From an uncultured Paracoccaceae bacterium (GTDB lineage: Bacteria; Pseudomonadota; Alphaproteobacteria; Rhodobacterales; Rhodobacteraceae): a stretch of DNA of 64,000 nucleotides. The position numbers and the translations under genes were made by a program. The stretch spans positions 121,422 through 185,421 of the forward strand of contig CALSOO010000007.1 in the NCBI GenBank assembly GCA_943787985.1, in the 5' to 3' direction. The notes under the pieces are model-generated. The model ran no database searches. It had not been told where the DNA came from and worked only from the letters and a program-made list of their open reading frames with translations. Below, in pieces: positions 50,344 through 60,390 of the stretch (positions are counted from its first letter, which is position 1; each line of letters starts with the position of its first letter).

Positions 50344-52824
50344 ATGGTTTTGAGAACAGAAACGATTGCTTTGCCATCGGGATGTTCAAGCATGAGGTCT
50401 TCGACCCAGAACCCATCAAACGAAACCTTCGCGCTATTGGAGGCCATCGCTTCGCCCGCTGCACTTTGCGATGCATCTGGCCATTTTCTGGCGTGCAATC
50501 ACCGCTTTCAAATGCACGCGTCCGTTCAAAACACATCCCTCATAGGCAGACACATCAAAGATGTCTGGGATGCAGATGAGTTGAATGACCTCGCCCTATA
50601 TCTTGATGCTCAGTCCGATCCGAAGACGACAAAAACCGCCCTGTCTTGCACGCAGCTGACGGTGCAGGCGCTGCATACAACGCAGGGCCGGCGATTTTTG
50701 GTTCAGACAACGGCAAGAAACAACGATGATCCTCTCTTGCAGTTCTTCTTCGCGCAATCCGATCAAGCCTATTGGGAATACAATGTCCGCGAAGATCGCT
50801 TTACAGTTTCGCAGGCTTGGCGGGAGATGCGCGGATATGGCCCCGAGGATGACGTCAACGCGCTCAATCGTGACTGGCTGGAAGATGTGCACCCTGACGA
50901 TGTCGAGCATCTTAAGGCCTGCATTGCAGCGCTGGTCAGCGGGCGGAAGAAATCCATCAAGATCCAGTTCCGCCGCAGACATTTGGTGACGCACAACTGG
51001 CTGTGGCTGATGTGCCGTGCGACGGTTGTGGAATATGATGAAAACAATGTGCCTCTGCGGGTTGTGGGGACTGACAATGATGTCACCGAGATTAAACAAG
51101 GCGAAGCTGATCTTGCACGGTTGAACGAAAAAATCGAACTCGCGATCGAGGCATCAGGCATCGGGATTTGGGAATTTGATTCCACAAAATCGCAGGCCCA
51201 CTGGGATGACCGTCTGTTGGCAATTTACGGCCTTGAGGCGGGACATAATTTTCAGTCAGGTGATTTCTGGGCGCAGTGTATTCATCCGGATGACAAGGAC
51301 ACTACCGTCACGATTGCCGAGGAATGCGCACGCACAAAATCTGATTTATTCTGCGATTTCAGAATTTTACGACCAAACGGAGACGTGCGCCACATCCGGA
51401 CAATGGCGCGCTATTTGGATCCCGCGGCAACACATACGAAATTATTCGGCGTCAACATCGATGTAACTGCAGATGTCGTGCACGCGCAAGAACTGGAGCT
51501 GGCGCGACAGCAACTTGAATTTGACTCGCGCCATGATGCCCTGACCGGCTTGGGAAATCGCCGCCTTCTGGATGAATTGCAGAACACGTTGTCGGACTGT
51601 ATTGCGGACGATCAGGAGATTTGCATCATGCATCTGGACCTGGACCACTTCAAGGATATCAACGACACCTTGGGGCATGCGGCAGGGGATGCTGTTCTGG
51701 TACATGTTGCGCGAACCCTCACGCAATTGATTGGCGATCAAGGCACTCTTTTCCGCATGGGTGGCGACGAATTTGTGGTGGTTTTTGAACAAGGGCGCGC
51801 CCAGAAAGCGATCACAAAAGCGGCCGAACAGATCATTGAAACCCTCAAGATACCTTTTGAATACAAGGGTCATGCCTGTATTTTTAGCGTGAGCATAGGG
51901 GCTGCGACGGGACGTGGTCGGGAGGCTCTGGAACAGAATATTTTCGGCAAAGCGGATATTGCACTTTATGCCGCAAAAAGGGCCGGTCGCTCATGTTTTC
52001 GAATGTATTCACCCCAAGGGCATGCCAGCACCAGAACAACCCTCAAGCGCCGTCAAAATCTGTTGGACGCCATGTTTGAAGACCGCGTCACGATGCAGTA
52101 TCAGGCCCAATACGACCCTGTCACAGGGCAAATTGTTGGCGCTGAAGCTCTGGCAAGGATCGAACATCCAGATCTGGGGGTCGTGTCTCCAAAAGACTTC
52201 CTCCCGCTTGCGACCGAAACCGGCCTGCTGGCAAAGCTGGAGGCCGCCATCTTGCGCCACGTTCTAAAAGACCAGACCCAGTGGGCGGCCAAGGGGTTAA
52301 AATATCCGCGGGTGGCGATAAACCTGTCGGCGCAGCGGCTGGCCAACCCGTCACTCATTGCGCAAATCACATCCGAAATGGAAGAGCACCATGCCATTTC
52401 ATTCGAGTTGCTTGAGACTGCGTTTCTGGATGACCCTGACGATGCCGTCTTGTTCAATTTGGAGAGATTGCGGGCTATTGGCATCCCGATCGAATTGGAT
52501 GACTTCGGGTCTGGCCACGCATCCATCCTCGCCCTGAAGGCGGTGCGCCCTGACACAATCAAAATTGATAGGGACATCGTAAAAGACATCCCTTTTTGCG
52601 ATGATGCGCTGGCGATCTTACGTTCGGTGATTTCAATTGCGCGGGTGTCCAATGCTCGAATAATCCTTGAGGGAATTGAAAGAAAAGAGCATTTGGACAG
52701 CGCTGCATCATTGGATTGCGATGCTTTGCAAGGGTATTTTCTGTGCAAACCTTTGAGTGGGGACGATTTTGCGGCGATGCTGATGGCCGATGTGCAGAAC
52801 ACCAAAAAGCTTGGTCACTTCTAG
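50344..52824 (+). CDS. PAS-GGDEF-EAL cyclic-di-GMP enzyme
   Basis: An 826 aa cytoplasmic sensor enzyme. Three PAS-like modules occupy residues 1 to about 385 (for example YWEYNVREDRFTVSQAWREM and GIWEFDSTKSQAHWDDRLLA). The GGDEF domain has an intact RMGGDEFVVV (473-477), without an RxxD inhibitory site upstream. The EAL domain keeps EAL at 601-603 and LDDFGSGHASILAL, so both synthesis and hydrolysis of cyclic-di-GMP are possible. No clear ribosome-binding site; ATG 50392 is an alternative start. Confidence 0.93.
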   Translation: MVLRTETIALPSGCSSMRSSTQNPSNETFALLEAIASPAALCDASGHFLACNHRFQMHASVQNTSLIGRHIKDVWDADELNDLALYLDAQSDPKTTKTALSCTQLTVQALHTTQGRRFLVQTTARNNDDPLLQFFFAQSDQAYWEYNVREDRFTVSQAWREMRGYGPEDDVNALNRDWLEDVHPDDVEHLKACIAALVSGRKKSIKIQFRRRHLVTHNWLWLMCRATVVEYDENNVPLRVVGTDNDVTEIKQGEADLARLNEKIELAIEASGIGIWEFDSTKSQAHWDDRLLAIYGLEAGHNFQSGDFWAQCIHPDDKDTTVTIAEECARTKSDLFCDFRILRPNGDVRHIRTMARYLDPAATHTKLFGVNIDVTADVVHAQELELARQQLEFDSRHDALTGLGNRRLLDELQNTLSDCIADDQEICIMHLDLDHFKDINDTLGHAAGDAVLVHVARTLTQLIGDQGTLFRMGGDEFVVVFEQGRAQKAITKAAEQIIETLKIPFEYKGHACIFSVSIGAATGRGREALEQNIFGKADIALYAAKRAGRSCFRMYSPQGHASTRTTLKRRQNLLDAMFEDRVTMQYQAQYDPVTGQIVGAEALARIEHPDLGVVSPKDFLPLATETGLLAKLEAAILRHVLKDQTQWAAKGLKYPRVAINLSAQRLANPSLIAQITSEMEEHHAISFELLETAFLDDPDDAVLFNLERLRAIGIPIELDDFGSGHASILALKAVRPDTIKIDRDIVKDIPFCDDALAILRSVISIARVSNARIILEGIERKEHLDSAASLDCDALQGYFLCKPLSGDDFAAMLMADVQNTKKLGHF

Positions 52825-53234
52825 GCTCGGGATCCCTTGATCCGGTCAGCCCGAAGCGCGCTTGTAGGGTAAAATCAATGGGACCTGACACGATGCAGAT
52901 GACCAGTAAGGGCCATGAGCGTGGAAAGAGTGTGCTTCACGCCCACCGGATGTACTGAAACGGTCCATATGCGCTAACGGGCAATACCATTGCGCAACTG
53001 CAATCCATCACGCCAACGGCCCCTCGTCAGAAAACCTTGCGGCAAATCGTATTGAGCCCTTTGGAAAAATCGGTCGCGATGACAGTTCCAAAATGTGTTC
53101 CTTCTGGCAACAGGCGCACTGACATGGCTTTGCTCATAAGACTCAAAGGGTGAGGGCCGGTCAAAGCGGTGTAAGACACAGTTCATCTGGATACGAACGG
53201 GGTCTGCGGGGCGCGAAAGCCTGATGGTTCAGAC
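52825..53234. other. Gene-free stretch
   Basis: A 410 bp gap between the GGDEF-EAL gene and the convergent ImmA/IrrE-type gene. Short frames on both strands lack family resemblance, and no tRNA or strong terminator hairpin is obvious. Confidence 0.5.
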
Positions 53235-53768
53235 CTATGCCGCATCGCCCAGTTCAAGGCTTTGCGCACGTTGATATGCGGTCGTTGTTGGCACATCAAA
53301 ATGATCTGACGCCGCTTGCGAGCGACCTTCCTGCCATGAAACAACAAATTCTTCGGTCGGCATAAGAAACGCCAATCCGAAGGCGTTCGCCTCTTCCCGC
53401 GCTTTGTTGCAATCAGGTTCATACAAAGCCTGAACGCCGCACCCGGGGTTTGCCTTGCGTGTTTCGTCCACATGCAGTGCCCAATGCCCCAATGCGGTTG
53501 CGATAATCACGCGATCATCCCGTTTTCGTCCGGCGCGCGGCAGCCAGATCACTGGTTGTTTTTCCGGTGGAACGTCTAGCATTATCTCATTCGGACGATT
53601 GGAATACTCAATGTCTATACCTGCAATCTTGCAGACTTCATCCAGCGATTTCCCGCTTCTGAATCCCCAAGTATGCGCGTTATTTTCGGCCAACAGTTCA
53701 ATATCCAGTTGCGACTGATGCGCGACAAGGGGCTCAACGTAGGGATAAGACAGGCGTCTAGCGGGCAT
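53235..53768 (-). CDS. ImmA/IrrE-family protein with degenerate zinc site
   Basis: A 177 aa protein with the ImmA/IrrE layout (SLDEVCKIAGIDIEY, the metallopeptidase helix and EEANAFGLAFLMPTEEFVVS). The zinc helix reads IIATALGHWALH, where active members have an HELGHxxLH pattern. The first histidine and the catalytic glutamate are replaced (Thr, Ala), so peptidase activity is doubtful. In phages and mobile elements the family cleaves repressors; here it is a lone gene. Confidence 0.75.
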   Translation of the reverse strand: MPARRLSYPYVEPLVAHQSQLDIELLAENNAHTWGFRSGKSLDEVCKIAGIDIEYSNRPNEIMLDVPPEKQPVIWLPRAGRKRDDRVIIATALGHWALHVDETRKANPGCGVQALYEPDCNKAREEANAFGLAFLMPTEEFVVSWQEGRSQAASDHFDVPTTTAYQRAQSLELGDAA

Positions 53769-53938
53769 GTTACAAACCTTTTCATCAAAATCTGTAGATG
53801 CTGATAGAATAAAAAGATTACCAATCTACGAACCTTGCCGCGACGCGCGCTGCGCAAGGTTTTGTCGAACGTCACGTTCAGATTGATTTGCAGTGCGGCG
53901 TATCAAAGGAAAAAATCACGCTTCCTCAAAATTGGGCC

Positions 53939-56295
53939 ATGGAATGTTCCGCGTTCTGCCGCATTCCTTTGCTTTCTGGTCCCTATCAAAGAGCAATTCG
54001 GAACCCGCACATATACGACATCTCTCGTAACGCAGCAAAAAACGCAATCGGTCTGCGAAAGTCCAAGACAGACACAGGACATACAAAGTTCGGGGGCATC
54101 CCAATCTGGCACAAGGTATCGAGTGGCCACATGATCGTGCAGGTCGCCCGATGCACCATCTCTTGCAACTGGATTGCGGGGCATTGCCCTTTGTGGATCC
54201 GGACTTGCCCCGCAGCGGGACGTTGATGTTTTTTGTCACGGGCAGCTACGAAGAAAGCAGCGCACCTGATCTGTTTGACGGCGGGGACGGTGCGTTTTCA
54301 GTCCTTTACCAAAAGGCATCGCCCGTCGATACGCCAGAACACCCGCACCCCGAAACCTGTCCTGCGCTTGGGAAAAAATCCTATGCAATCCAACCGGTGC
54401 GCTATCCGTTGAAGCGTGAAAAGATGGGGTTCTTCCAGCGCCTCGTGAACACGCAGCCAAAGCCCTACTCCGGGTCTGGCGGCACGGGCTATTTCGGTGC
54501 CGTTCCTCTGGAAGCTGTGGAGTTTGACAGCGCTCCAACGTCGAACGCGCAGGACGTGTTTGACACATTCGACGCCCATGACAACCAATTGGCACAGAAC
54601 AAAGGGCTGCGTCCTTTTCAGGTGATGGGATATGCGCCTGTAGCCAACGACCTCAGGCAAGCGCATTGCGAAGGGTACCGCGCCTGCAGCACCGAAAAGG
54701 CCATGGCCGCATATGACAAAGCGGCGGCGCGGGATGATGTCCTGCTTGCACAACTTGTCTACGCCGGCGACCTGAACTTTGACTGGATCAGTGAGAAATA
54801 TGCGCTGCAATTCCGGATATCGCGCGCCGATCTACAAGCGCGGGCCTTTGAACGGGTGCGGATTTGCGTGCAAGAGAACGGAATGGATGGTCTGTGGTGG
54901 CCCCCAAAAGAGACACCCGCGCCCTACGTTCCACACGTCGACGAGCTGATCGCGCAGATCGCCCTGAACCCGCTCACCCCGTTTGAAAAACCACGGGCGG
55001 CCGGCAATTATTTCGGCGGTGCGCCGCAGATGCCCGCTGATATGGACTGGCCTTGTATGGGGGACGGATACCCCCTCGGGTTCCTGATGCAGGTCGATTG
55101 CGCCTCTGTGCCGCGGCCTGTGGCGAGGGGGGAGCATCGCTTTGCCCTGCCGGTTTTCCCCGAAACAGGCACGGTTTTCCTGTTTGCCTACGACTTCATG
55201 GACGACCTGACGCCGGAGAGTTTCCAGATACTCTACACGCCTGAGGACACTTCGGACCTTCCTCTGCGGACACCGCCCGACGCCCTAATGACGGCGCCTG
55301 AATACGGCGACTACAGCATCAAACACCGGGCGGCAGAGGGCAAAGTCCCCCGTCTGGAACCAAAACGCCCCTTTGAGCCGATCGCTTTCACAAACATCGC
55401 GCCGCCTGTCAGTGGCGACCCTGAATATGATGAAAAGCTGGACTGCTTGCTCACCTACGGTGGGGCATTTGCACACGAACAAAAGGCGTTCCCCGGCGTG
55501 GCGCTGGTGATAGATTGGCTTCCCAATTACAATGCGGTGCATTTCGGCCCGAACAGATCGTTTCAGATCAGTGACGCCCGAGAGGTCGTTCGCACCATCC
55601 CGCAAAGCTATCCGTGGCGGTGGGGTGATATCAGGGGCGCTATGCAGACCTTCCCCCTTGGAACGCACCAGATGGCCTCCATCGAGAAATGCAACGGAAT
55701 TTTCGGGGCCGATCTGATCGAACAAGGCGAGAGCTGGACGCAAAAAGCCAATGCCCGGGATGGGCTTGAACGGATCGCACAGGCAGACCGCAGAGCCTAT
55801 CGCGCGTGGCTGTTGCAGATGGACGCTTGCGGCGCAAACCTGCCGCCGGAGTCCGCCCAAGACAGTGACGCCGCCCACCGCCATCGTATCGATCTGGAAT
55901 GCGCATTTGCAGATGTGATGAAACCTTTGGCGCAGCCGTTCGGGTCCTTGTGCTACAACACTTTGCCCGCAACGCTGCACTATCTGGCGTTCGACGACAG
56001 TGCGGATGATCTGCCCGACGAGATGCGCGAAATTGTGGCGGAGTTGGTGCGCTACAAACGCAGCGACACGCAACTGAACGGCAACCCGCAATACCACAAA
56101 CCCGATCCTGACCTGATGTTCGCCTTGCATCCCGAAGGACAGAGGAATGACAATGAGGTCATGGTGTTCTCACTGGCTTCCGGTTCTGGACTTCCAGTCA
56201 ATTGGGGGGATTGTTGCTGGCTTCAGGTCTGGATCGAGACCGAAGATCTCGCTGCGGGGCGGTTCGACCGCATCCGTCCGACGATCAGGTGGTGA
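53939..56295 (+). pseudogene. DUF1963 (YwqG-like) protein with frameshift
   Basis: A protein of about 785 residues in two frames. The first reads RKSKTDTGHTKFGGIPIWHK, and the second resumes IEWPHDRAGRPMHHLLQLD up to a C-terminal IRPTIRW. One missing G near 54109-54110 (AAGGTATC for AAGGGTATC) would rejoin them at HKGIEWPHD. Two DUF1963 modules are visible (GGIPIWH...LLQLDC and NYFGGAPQMPADMDWP...GFLMQVDC). Function unknown; the family is often linked to polymorphic-toxin loci. The exact start is uncertain. Without the fix, the intact frame is 54151-56295. Confidence 0.7.
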
Positions 56296-56300
56296 CGGGC

Positions 56301-56855
56301 ATGGCAGGTAGATCCCTTGGAAACCTTCGGTTCGAAAATCACATTTTAGGATACGCGGAAACCGCTGTGCGCTACAGTTTCGAGGCGCGGCGCGGAACGC
56401 TGTATCAGGCGTTGCGCGCCCTCAATGCATTGTTGATCGTGGACCTTGCCAAGCAAGCCACAGTCGAGGATTTCACCCAACGCGAGTATGAAGAAATGGC
56501 ATGGAAAAGTCTGGAAAACCAGATGGAGGAAGAGCTAAAAGAAAGGTTCCGCTTTGCCTATGTCGTTGGAATGGCACGCCGCAAGTTCAAGGACCTGGAC
56601 GGGGCAATGGGCGTGCTCGACAGGTTGGTTCCAGAGTTCACAGCCGAATATGAAACCCGCGCCGCTGCCGGAAAGTTGGGGCGCAAAGGGGGGGTCCTGC
56701 GCTGGTCAACAGGGACGCAAGAGGTCGGATGCATTCAAGAGCTTTTGAAATTCGCCACCGCGTCTTTGCAGTTTGCGCAACATGTTCTGGATGAGGACTC
56801 AGCCTTTCATCACCTTGAGGCCAAGGCAGACGAATTGCGGGATGCGCTGCCCTGA
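56301..56855 (+). CDS. Hypothetical protein, 184 aa
   Basis: I do not recognise this protein. It is soluble and largely helical (RGTLYQALRALNALLIVDLA, EEMAWKSLENQMEEELKERF). It begins 5 bp after the DUF1963 gene stops and probably shares its transcript. A strong hairpin follows at 56888. Confidence 0.7.
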   Translation: MAGRSLGNLRFENHILGYAETAVRYSFEARRGTLYQALRALNALLIVDLAKQATVEDFTQREYEEMAWKSLENQMEEELKERFRFAYVVGMARRKFKDLDGAMGVLDRLVPEFTAEYETRAAAGKLGRKGGVLRWSTGTQEVGCIQELLKFATASLQFAQHVLDEDSAFHHLEAKADELRDALP

Positions 56856-56887
56856 AATCGGGGGCTGAACATAGGACCCCATCTCAA

Positions 56888-56919
56888 AAAGGCCCAAGGA
56901 AGGGTTCCCTCGGGCCTTT
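56888..56919. terminator. Bidirectional terminator hairpin
   Basis: AAAGGCCC (56888-56895) pairs with GGGCCTTT (56912-56919), with an A tract before and T tract after. It lies between the convergent hypothetical gene and hsp20 and can serve both. Confidence 0.75.
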
Positions 56920-56938
56920 CGTCATCCGTCACACGGAT

Positions 56939-57406
56939 TTAGTTTACGGCTTTGGCATCCACGACATCGGTTTCAATCGCCTTTTGCGATGAAATTTCGA
57001 TGCGGCGCGGCTTGAGGGCTTCGGGGACTTCGCGGGCCAGATCGATGTGCAACATGCCGTCTGCATGGCTCGCGCCCGTTACGCGGACGTGGTCTGCCAG
57101 ATGGAAACGGCGTTCAAACGCGCGGGTCGCGATGCCGCGGTGCAGGTATTTGCGCGGCTCTGCCTCGTCCGCTTTTCTGGCGGTAACAATCAGGGCATTC
57201 TCGCGCACTTCGACGTTCAGGTCGGACTCGGAAAACCCTGCAACGGCGATGGAAATACGGTACGCATCGTCGTCGGTTTTCTCAATGTTGTAAGGGGGAT
57301 AGCTGTTTTGGGGCGCTTCATTTGTCATCACGCGGTCCATCAGGTCCGCGATTTGGTCAAAGCCGACAGTGGCACGGTGAAGCGGTGCAAAATCAAGTGT
57401 ACGCAT
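56939..57406 (-). CDS. Hsp20 family small heat-shock protein
   Basis: A 155 aa chaperone of the IbpA type that binds unfolding proteins in the cytoplasm. The alpha-crystallin domain is seen in YPPYNIEKTDDDAYRISIAV, AGFSESDLNVEV and RKYLHRGIATRAFERRFHLA, ending in HIDLAREVPEALKPRRIEIS. Start 57406 (MRTLDFAPLHRATVGF) follows GAGG; the longer frame is not conserved. A candidate heat-shock promoter lies upstream. Confidence 0.93.
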   Translation of the reverse strand: MRTLDFAPLHRATVGFDQIADLMDRVMTNEAPQNSYPPYNIEKTDDDAYRISIAVAGFSESDLNVEVRENALIVTARKADEAEPRKYLHRGIATRAFERRFHLADHVRVTGASHADGMLHIDLAREVPEALKPRRIEISSQKAIETDVVDAKAVN

Positions 57407-57511
57407 AGGTCTATAATCCTCAAGCTTGAGCGATTTCAGGGTCAGGCTCTCCATCATCGGACGAACCCGGGTTAACACCGGAACCCTGTATCAGGCATTC
57501 CGGTACCCATG

Positions 57512-57539
57512 ATGTGGGAAGGATTTTGAGCGGTTCAAG
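57512..57539 (-). promoter_or_regulatory. Candidate RpoH-type promoter of hsp20
   Basis: On the minus strand CTTGAAC (57533-57539) is followed after 14 bp by CCCACAT (57512-57518), close to the sigma-32 pattern CTTGAAA...CCCCATnT. It lies about 105 bp upstream of the hsp20 start, as expected for heat-shock control. Confidence 0.55.
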
Positions 57540-57581
57540 ACCTGTTTCGTGACTTTTAGGGGCAGGTTTCAGGAGCAGTTT

Positions 57582-58421
57582 TTAAGGGCGAACGAATTTT
57601 GCCCCGATGCTGCTGCGCCCGCCGCCTGTGCTGTCGCCAACGCGCAAGCGCCGGACCTTGGCGCGGGGGGCGGGGGCGACGGCCAATTGGCTGGCGCGTA
57701 ACATCTGTTTCAACTCTGGCACCACGGCTTGCACGTCCACACCCAAGGCCACTTTGCGCCCGTTCCACACAGACATCGCCGACACCACAGCCATCACTTT
57801 GGCGCGCCCGTTCATGTGGGAAAACACCGGAGAGCCGGAGGACCCGAAGGTGACATCGCAGTCAAACACCAACATCGCGCCTTGGCGTTCGGTCATCTGG
57901 CATTCGCGTTGGCGTGATTGGGCTTCGGCACGGCCTCTGCCGTAAGAGACAATGCTGACGGGACCTTCAACGACGCGGTCTTTATGCAGGGCAAAAGGGT
58001 TCAATTGATAGACTTGCACAGGGCGCTCGAGGCGCAACAAGGCGGCATCATGGGAGACATTGGCCTGACTAGAGCCTGATGTCGGGTCAAATCCGGGGTG
58101 CGCGGCCACTTTGGACACCCGCACGTGCGCTGCGGCTTTGCCGTCGCGCAATCCGGCCCGAAACGTCATGCGCTCGGGGGCGTGCGGTTTGCCCGTGGCC
58201 ATATCGTAGACGCAATGCGCGGCAGTTACGATCAAATCATCCTCGATCAATGTCGCAGAGCAGAACCCGCTGCCTGCCACATCCAAGCGGCCCACCGCCT
58301 GCCACGCCATGGCGTCCAGTTCACTGTCGAGTTCGCGCAATTTCGAGGTTTGGGCCTGAACGCCCGTCGCAAGGGACACGGTGCAGACAAGGGCTGCGAG
58401 TATGGCAAACAGGCGTATCAT
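57582..58421 (-). CDS. Trypsin-like serine protease (first of tandem pair)
   Basis: A 279 aa secreted S1-family protease. It has a signal peptide (MIRLFAILAALVCTVSLATG, cut near VQAQ), then His69 in VTAAHCVYD, Asp125 in VSHDAALLRL and Ser195 in TFGSSGSPVF. Two cysteine pairs are likely. A C-terminal extension after the fold reads ARKVRRLRVGDSTGGG-like and ends KFVRP, almost the same as its neighbour's end. The gene overlaps the start of that neighbour by 4 bp and is a recent duplicate in form. Confidence 0.9.
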   Translation of the reverse strand: MIRLFAILAALVCTVSLATGVQAQTSKLRELDSELDAMAWQAVGRLDVAGSGFCSATLIEDDLIVTAAHCVYDMATGKPHAPERMTFRAGLRDGKAAAHVRVSKVAAHPGFDPTSGSSQANVSHDAALLRLERPVQVYQLNPFALHKDRVVEGPVSIVSYGRGRAEAQSRQRECQMTERQGAMLVFDCDVTFGSSGSPVFSHMNGRAKVMAVVSAMSVWNGRKVALGVDVQAVVPELKQMLRASQLAVAPAPRAKVRRLRVGDSTGGGRSSIGAKFVRP

Positions 58422-59209
58422 GGTTTCACGAACTTCGCGCCCGTGTCGTGGCGGTCGCCATCAACAAGAATGCGTCCTTTTTCCTCACTGGCCGCCAATT
58501 CGGCGCGCAAACGGGCCAAAGGCGCCCCGAGGGCTGTGCCAAGGGATACTTTTTCACCGTCGACTTCCGCCTTGGCGGACACAACGGATACAATTTGGGG
58601 GGCGCCGTCCTCAAAGGTAAAGATCGGGGCGCCCGAGGCTCCGAAATCCACGGAACAGGAGGTCACCAACACGCCGTTTTGACGGGCCAACACGGTGCAC
58701 ACTTCTTGCAAGGAAGGGGCTTCGGCCCGGTCCTTGGCGTAGCTGACCACGCCAACCTTGTCGCCCTTGCGGGGGCGGGAGGCGGTCTCGAACGGGGTGA
58801 CAGTGGTGTTGCGGATCGGACGATCCAACTGCAACAGTGCCAGATCATTGCGCACGCGGGTGGAGGACACGTCGCCCTCGAATATGTATTCGGGATGGAC
58901 CACGGCGCGGCGCACATTGCGGTAGGCAGAGGCACGGCCATTGCGCCAACCTGCAAGAAATTCAATGGTTTCAGGGTCAATCGGGGCACCCGTGACTTTG
59001 TCTAACAAGCAATGCCCTGCGGTCAGTACCAGATCAGGGGCGATCATCGCACCGGTGCAAAAACCGGAGCCTGCGATGTCCAGACGACCCACGGCCTCCC
59101 AGGTTTTGCCGTCCTCACCGGTGTTCAACCGGCGCAGGCGGGCATCCTGTGCGAAAGCCGCTGAGGTGATCACCAAACCCATAATGGAAAGAGACATCCA
59201 GCGCCGCAA
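58418..59209 (-). CDS. Trypsin-like serine protease (second of tandem pair)
   Basis: A 263 aa paralogue of the protease downstream. It has a signal peptide (MRRWMSLSIMGLVITSAAFA), His66 in VLTAGHCLLD, Asp122 in VRNDLALLQL and Ser192 in DFGASGAPIF, and ends DTGAKFVKP. Both share GRLD(V/I)AGSGFC before the histidine. It is transcribed first and shares a 4-bp overlap with the next gene. The target is unknown, probably periplasmic or extracellular. Confidence 0.9.
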   Translation of the reverse strand: MRRWMSLSIMGLVITSAAFAQDARLRRLNTGEDGKTWEAVGRLDIAGSGFCTGAMIAPDLVLTAGHCLLDKVTGAPIDPETIEFLAGWRNGRASAYRNVRRAVVHPEYIFEGDVSSTRVRNDLALLQLDRPIRNTTVTPFETASRPRKGDKVGVVSYAKDRAEAPSLQEVCTVLARQNGVLVTSCSVDFGASGAPIFTFEDGAPQIVSVVSAKAEVDGEKVSLGTALGAPLARLRAELAASEEKGRILVDGDRHDTGAKFVKP

Positions 59210-59444
59210 ACTGATATTCCTAATTCTGTGTAAACGCCGAATAGCGACAACTTACGGCGAAAATAGGGCGGCAGGGGTATTTAGAGCAAAAGACTCCCTT
59301 GAAAAAAGGAAGGGGGCGCAGCTTTGGGCGTTTCAGGCGAAAAGATTAAGAAAGTGTTAAAAAACGGTCTATCTAACGGTGAAAATTTACGCGCTTTCCA
59401 CTATCTAATGCCCATCATTAAATACACAGGGAAAGATACTAAAA

Positions 59445-60299
59445 ATGCGTACAGCAAACTATTTCGCCACGGCCGCAGTTGCGTCCATCGTTGCATTATC
59501 AACATCCGCTTTTGCCGCTGGCACGGTAGGTGACGACGTCATCGCCGCACAGCGCGCTGCCTTGGCCGCCGCCACAGACGGAGCAGGCTTTGGTCCACAG
59601 TCCCCACGTGACCTGGACACGCTCGAAGGGGCAAACGCACGTGCTTTTGAAGAAGCACCACACCACACAAAAATGAACCTGTGCAACATTCACTTCCACG
59701 AAAACGCCGAGCACAGAGGTGGTGATTTCACGACCTATGCCGACAATGGCGATGGTAAAGGAACGGGCACTGGCTTCAAATACAACGGCACCCTGACAGA
59801 GGCCGAACTGGCCCCGTTCGGCAGCAAAGTTTGCGAAGGCAAGTACGGCGATCTGGAGCCGGGCGACACCATCGAAGTGCACTATGTCCACTCCTCTGCG
59901 CAAATCACACCTGGTCCGACATTGGGCGCATGCCTGAGCGACGCGACCATGAACCCGCAGTTGCGCGTCGAAACGCAAGTGTTTGTTCTGGTGAACGACG
60001 ATGCGGCGCATGACTTTGTCGAGTTGGCAAAACATGAGGTTGTGGACGGCTACCATCAGGCGGTGAACATCCCGACAACCACGGGCGCGCCGATTTCATA
60101 TGCAGGGTCCACAACAGGGCCAAGCTACAATGAAGCCGGATCGCCTTTGCAAGTGTCCTGGAGCGTGCGTCCACGGGTCGCCAAACTCAGCATCGCGTCA
60201 GTAGATGCATGGCTCAAGGGCAACACATTCGACGAAGATCACGCACACGGCGTGCGCAATCTGGTGACCAACCCTGACCTGATCTCGACAATCGACTGA
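59445..60299 (+). CDS. Delta-class carbonic anhydrase
   Basis: A 284 aa secreted carbonic anhydrase that interconverts CO2 and bicarbonate. A signal peptide (MRTANYFATAAVASIVALST, cut near AFAAG) is followed by the delta-class zinc region MNLCNIHFHENAEHRGGDF, with histidines spaced HFH, and EPGDTIEVHYVHSSAQ with the third. The delta class was first known from diatoms and dinoflagellates and has since been seen in some marine bacteria. A clear terminator follows. Confidence 0.9.
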   Translation: MRTANYFATAAVASIVALSTSAFAAGTVGDDVIAAQRAALAAATDGAGFGPQSPRDLDTLEGANARAFEEAPHHTKMNLCNIHFHENAEHRGGDFTTYADNGDGKGTGTGFKYNGTLTEAELAPFGSKVCEGKYGDLEPGDTIEVHYVHSSAQITPGPTLGACLSDATMNPQLRVETQVFVLVNDDAAHDFVELAKHEVVDGYHQAVNIPTTTGAPISYAGSTTGPSYNEAGSPLQVSWSVRPRVAKLSIASVDAWLKGNTFDEDHAHGVRNLVTNPDLISTID

Positions 60300-60327
60300 T
60301 CCACAGGGTCACCTCAAAACTAGAAAA

Positions 60328-60354
60328 GCGCGTGCCGATAGGCGCGCGCTTTTT
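60328..60354 (+). terminator. Rho-independent terminator of carbonic anhydrase gene
   Basis: GCGCGTGCC (60328-60336) pairs with GGCGCGCGC (60341-60349), loop GATA, followed by TTTTT (60350-60354). AAAA precedes the stem, so it may also act on the opposite strand after glcF. Confidence 0.9.
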
Positions 60355-60390
60355 GCGTTTCCGGTCTGGGGGGTGTGACAGCAGGACGCT

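Noticed and set aside
52974..53186. 70-codon minus-strand frame
   Set aside because: No ribosome-binding site, no family resemblance, biased composition.
53831..53861. Inverted repeat AACCTTGC / GCAAGGTT as terminator
   Set aside because: No plus-strand gene ends there and the T tract is short; left unassigned.
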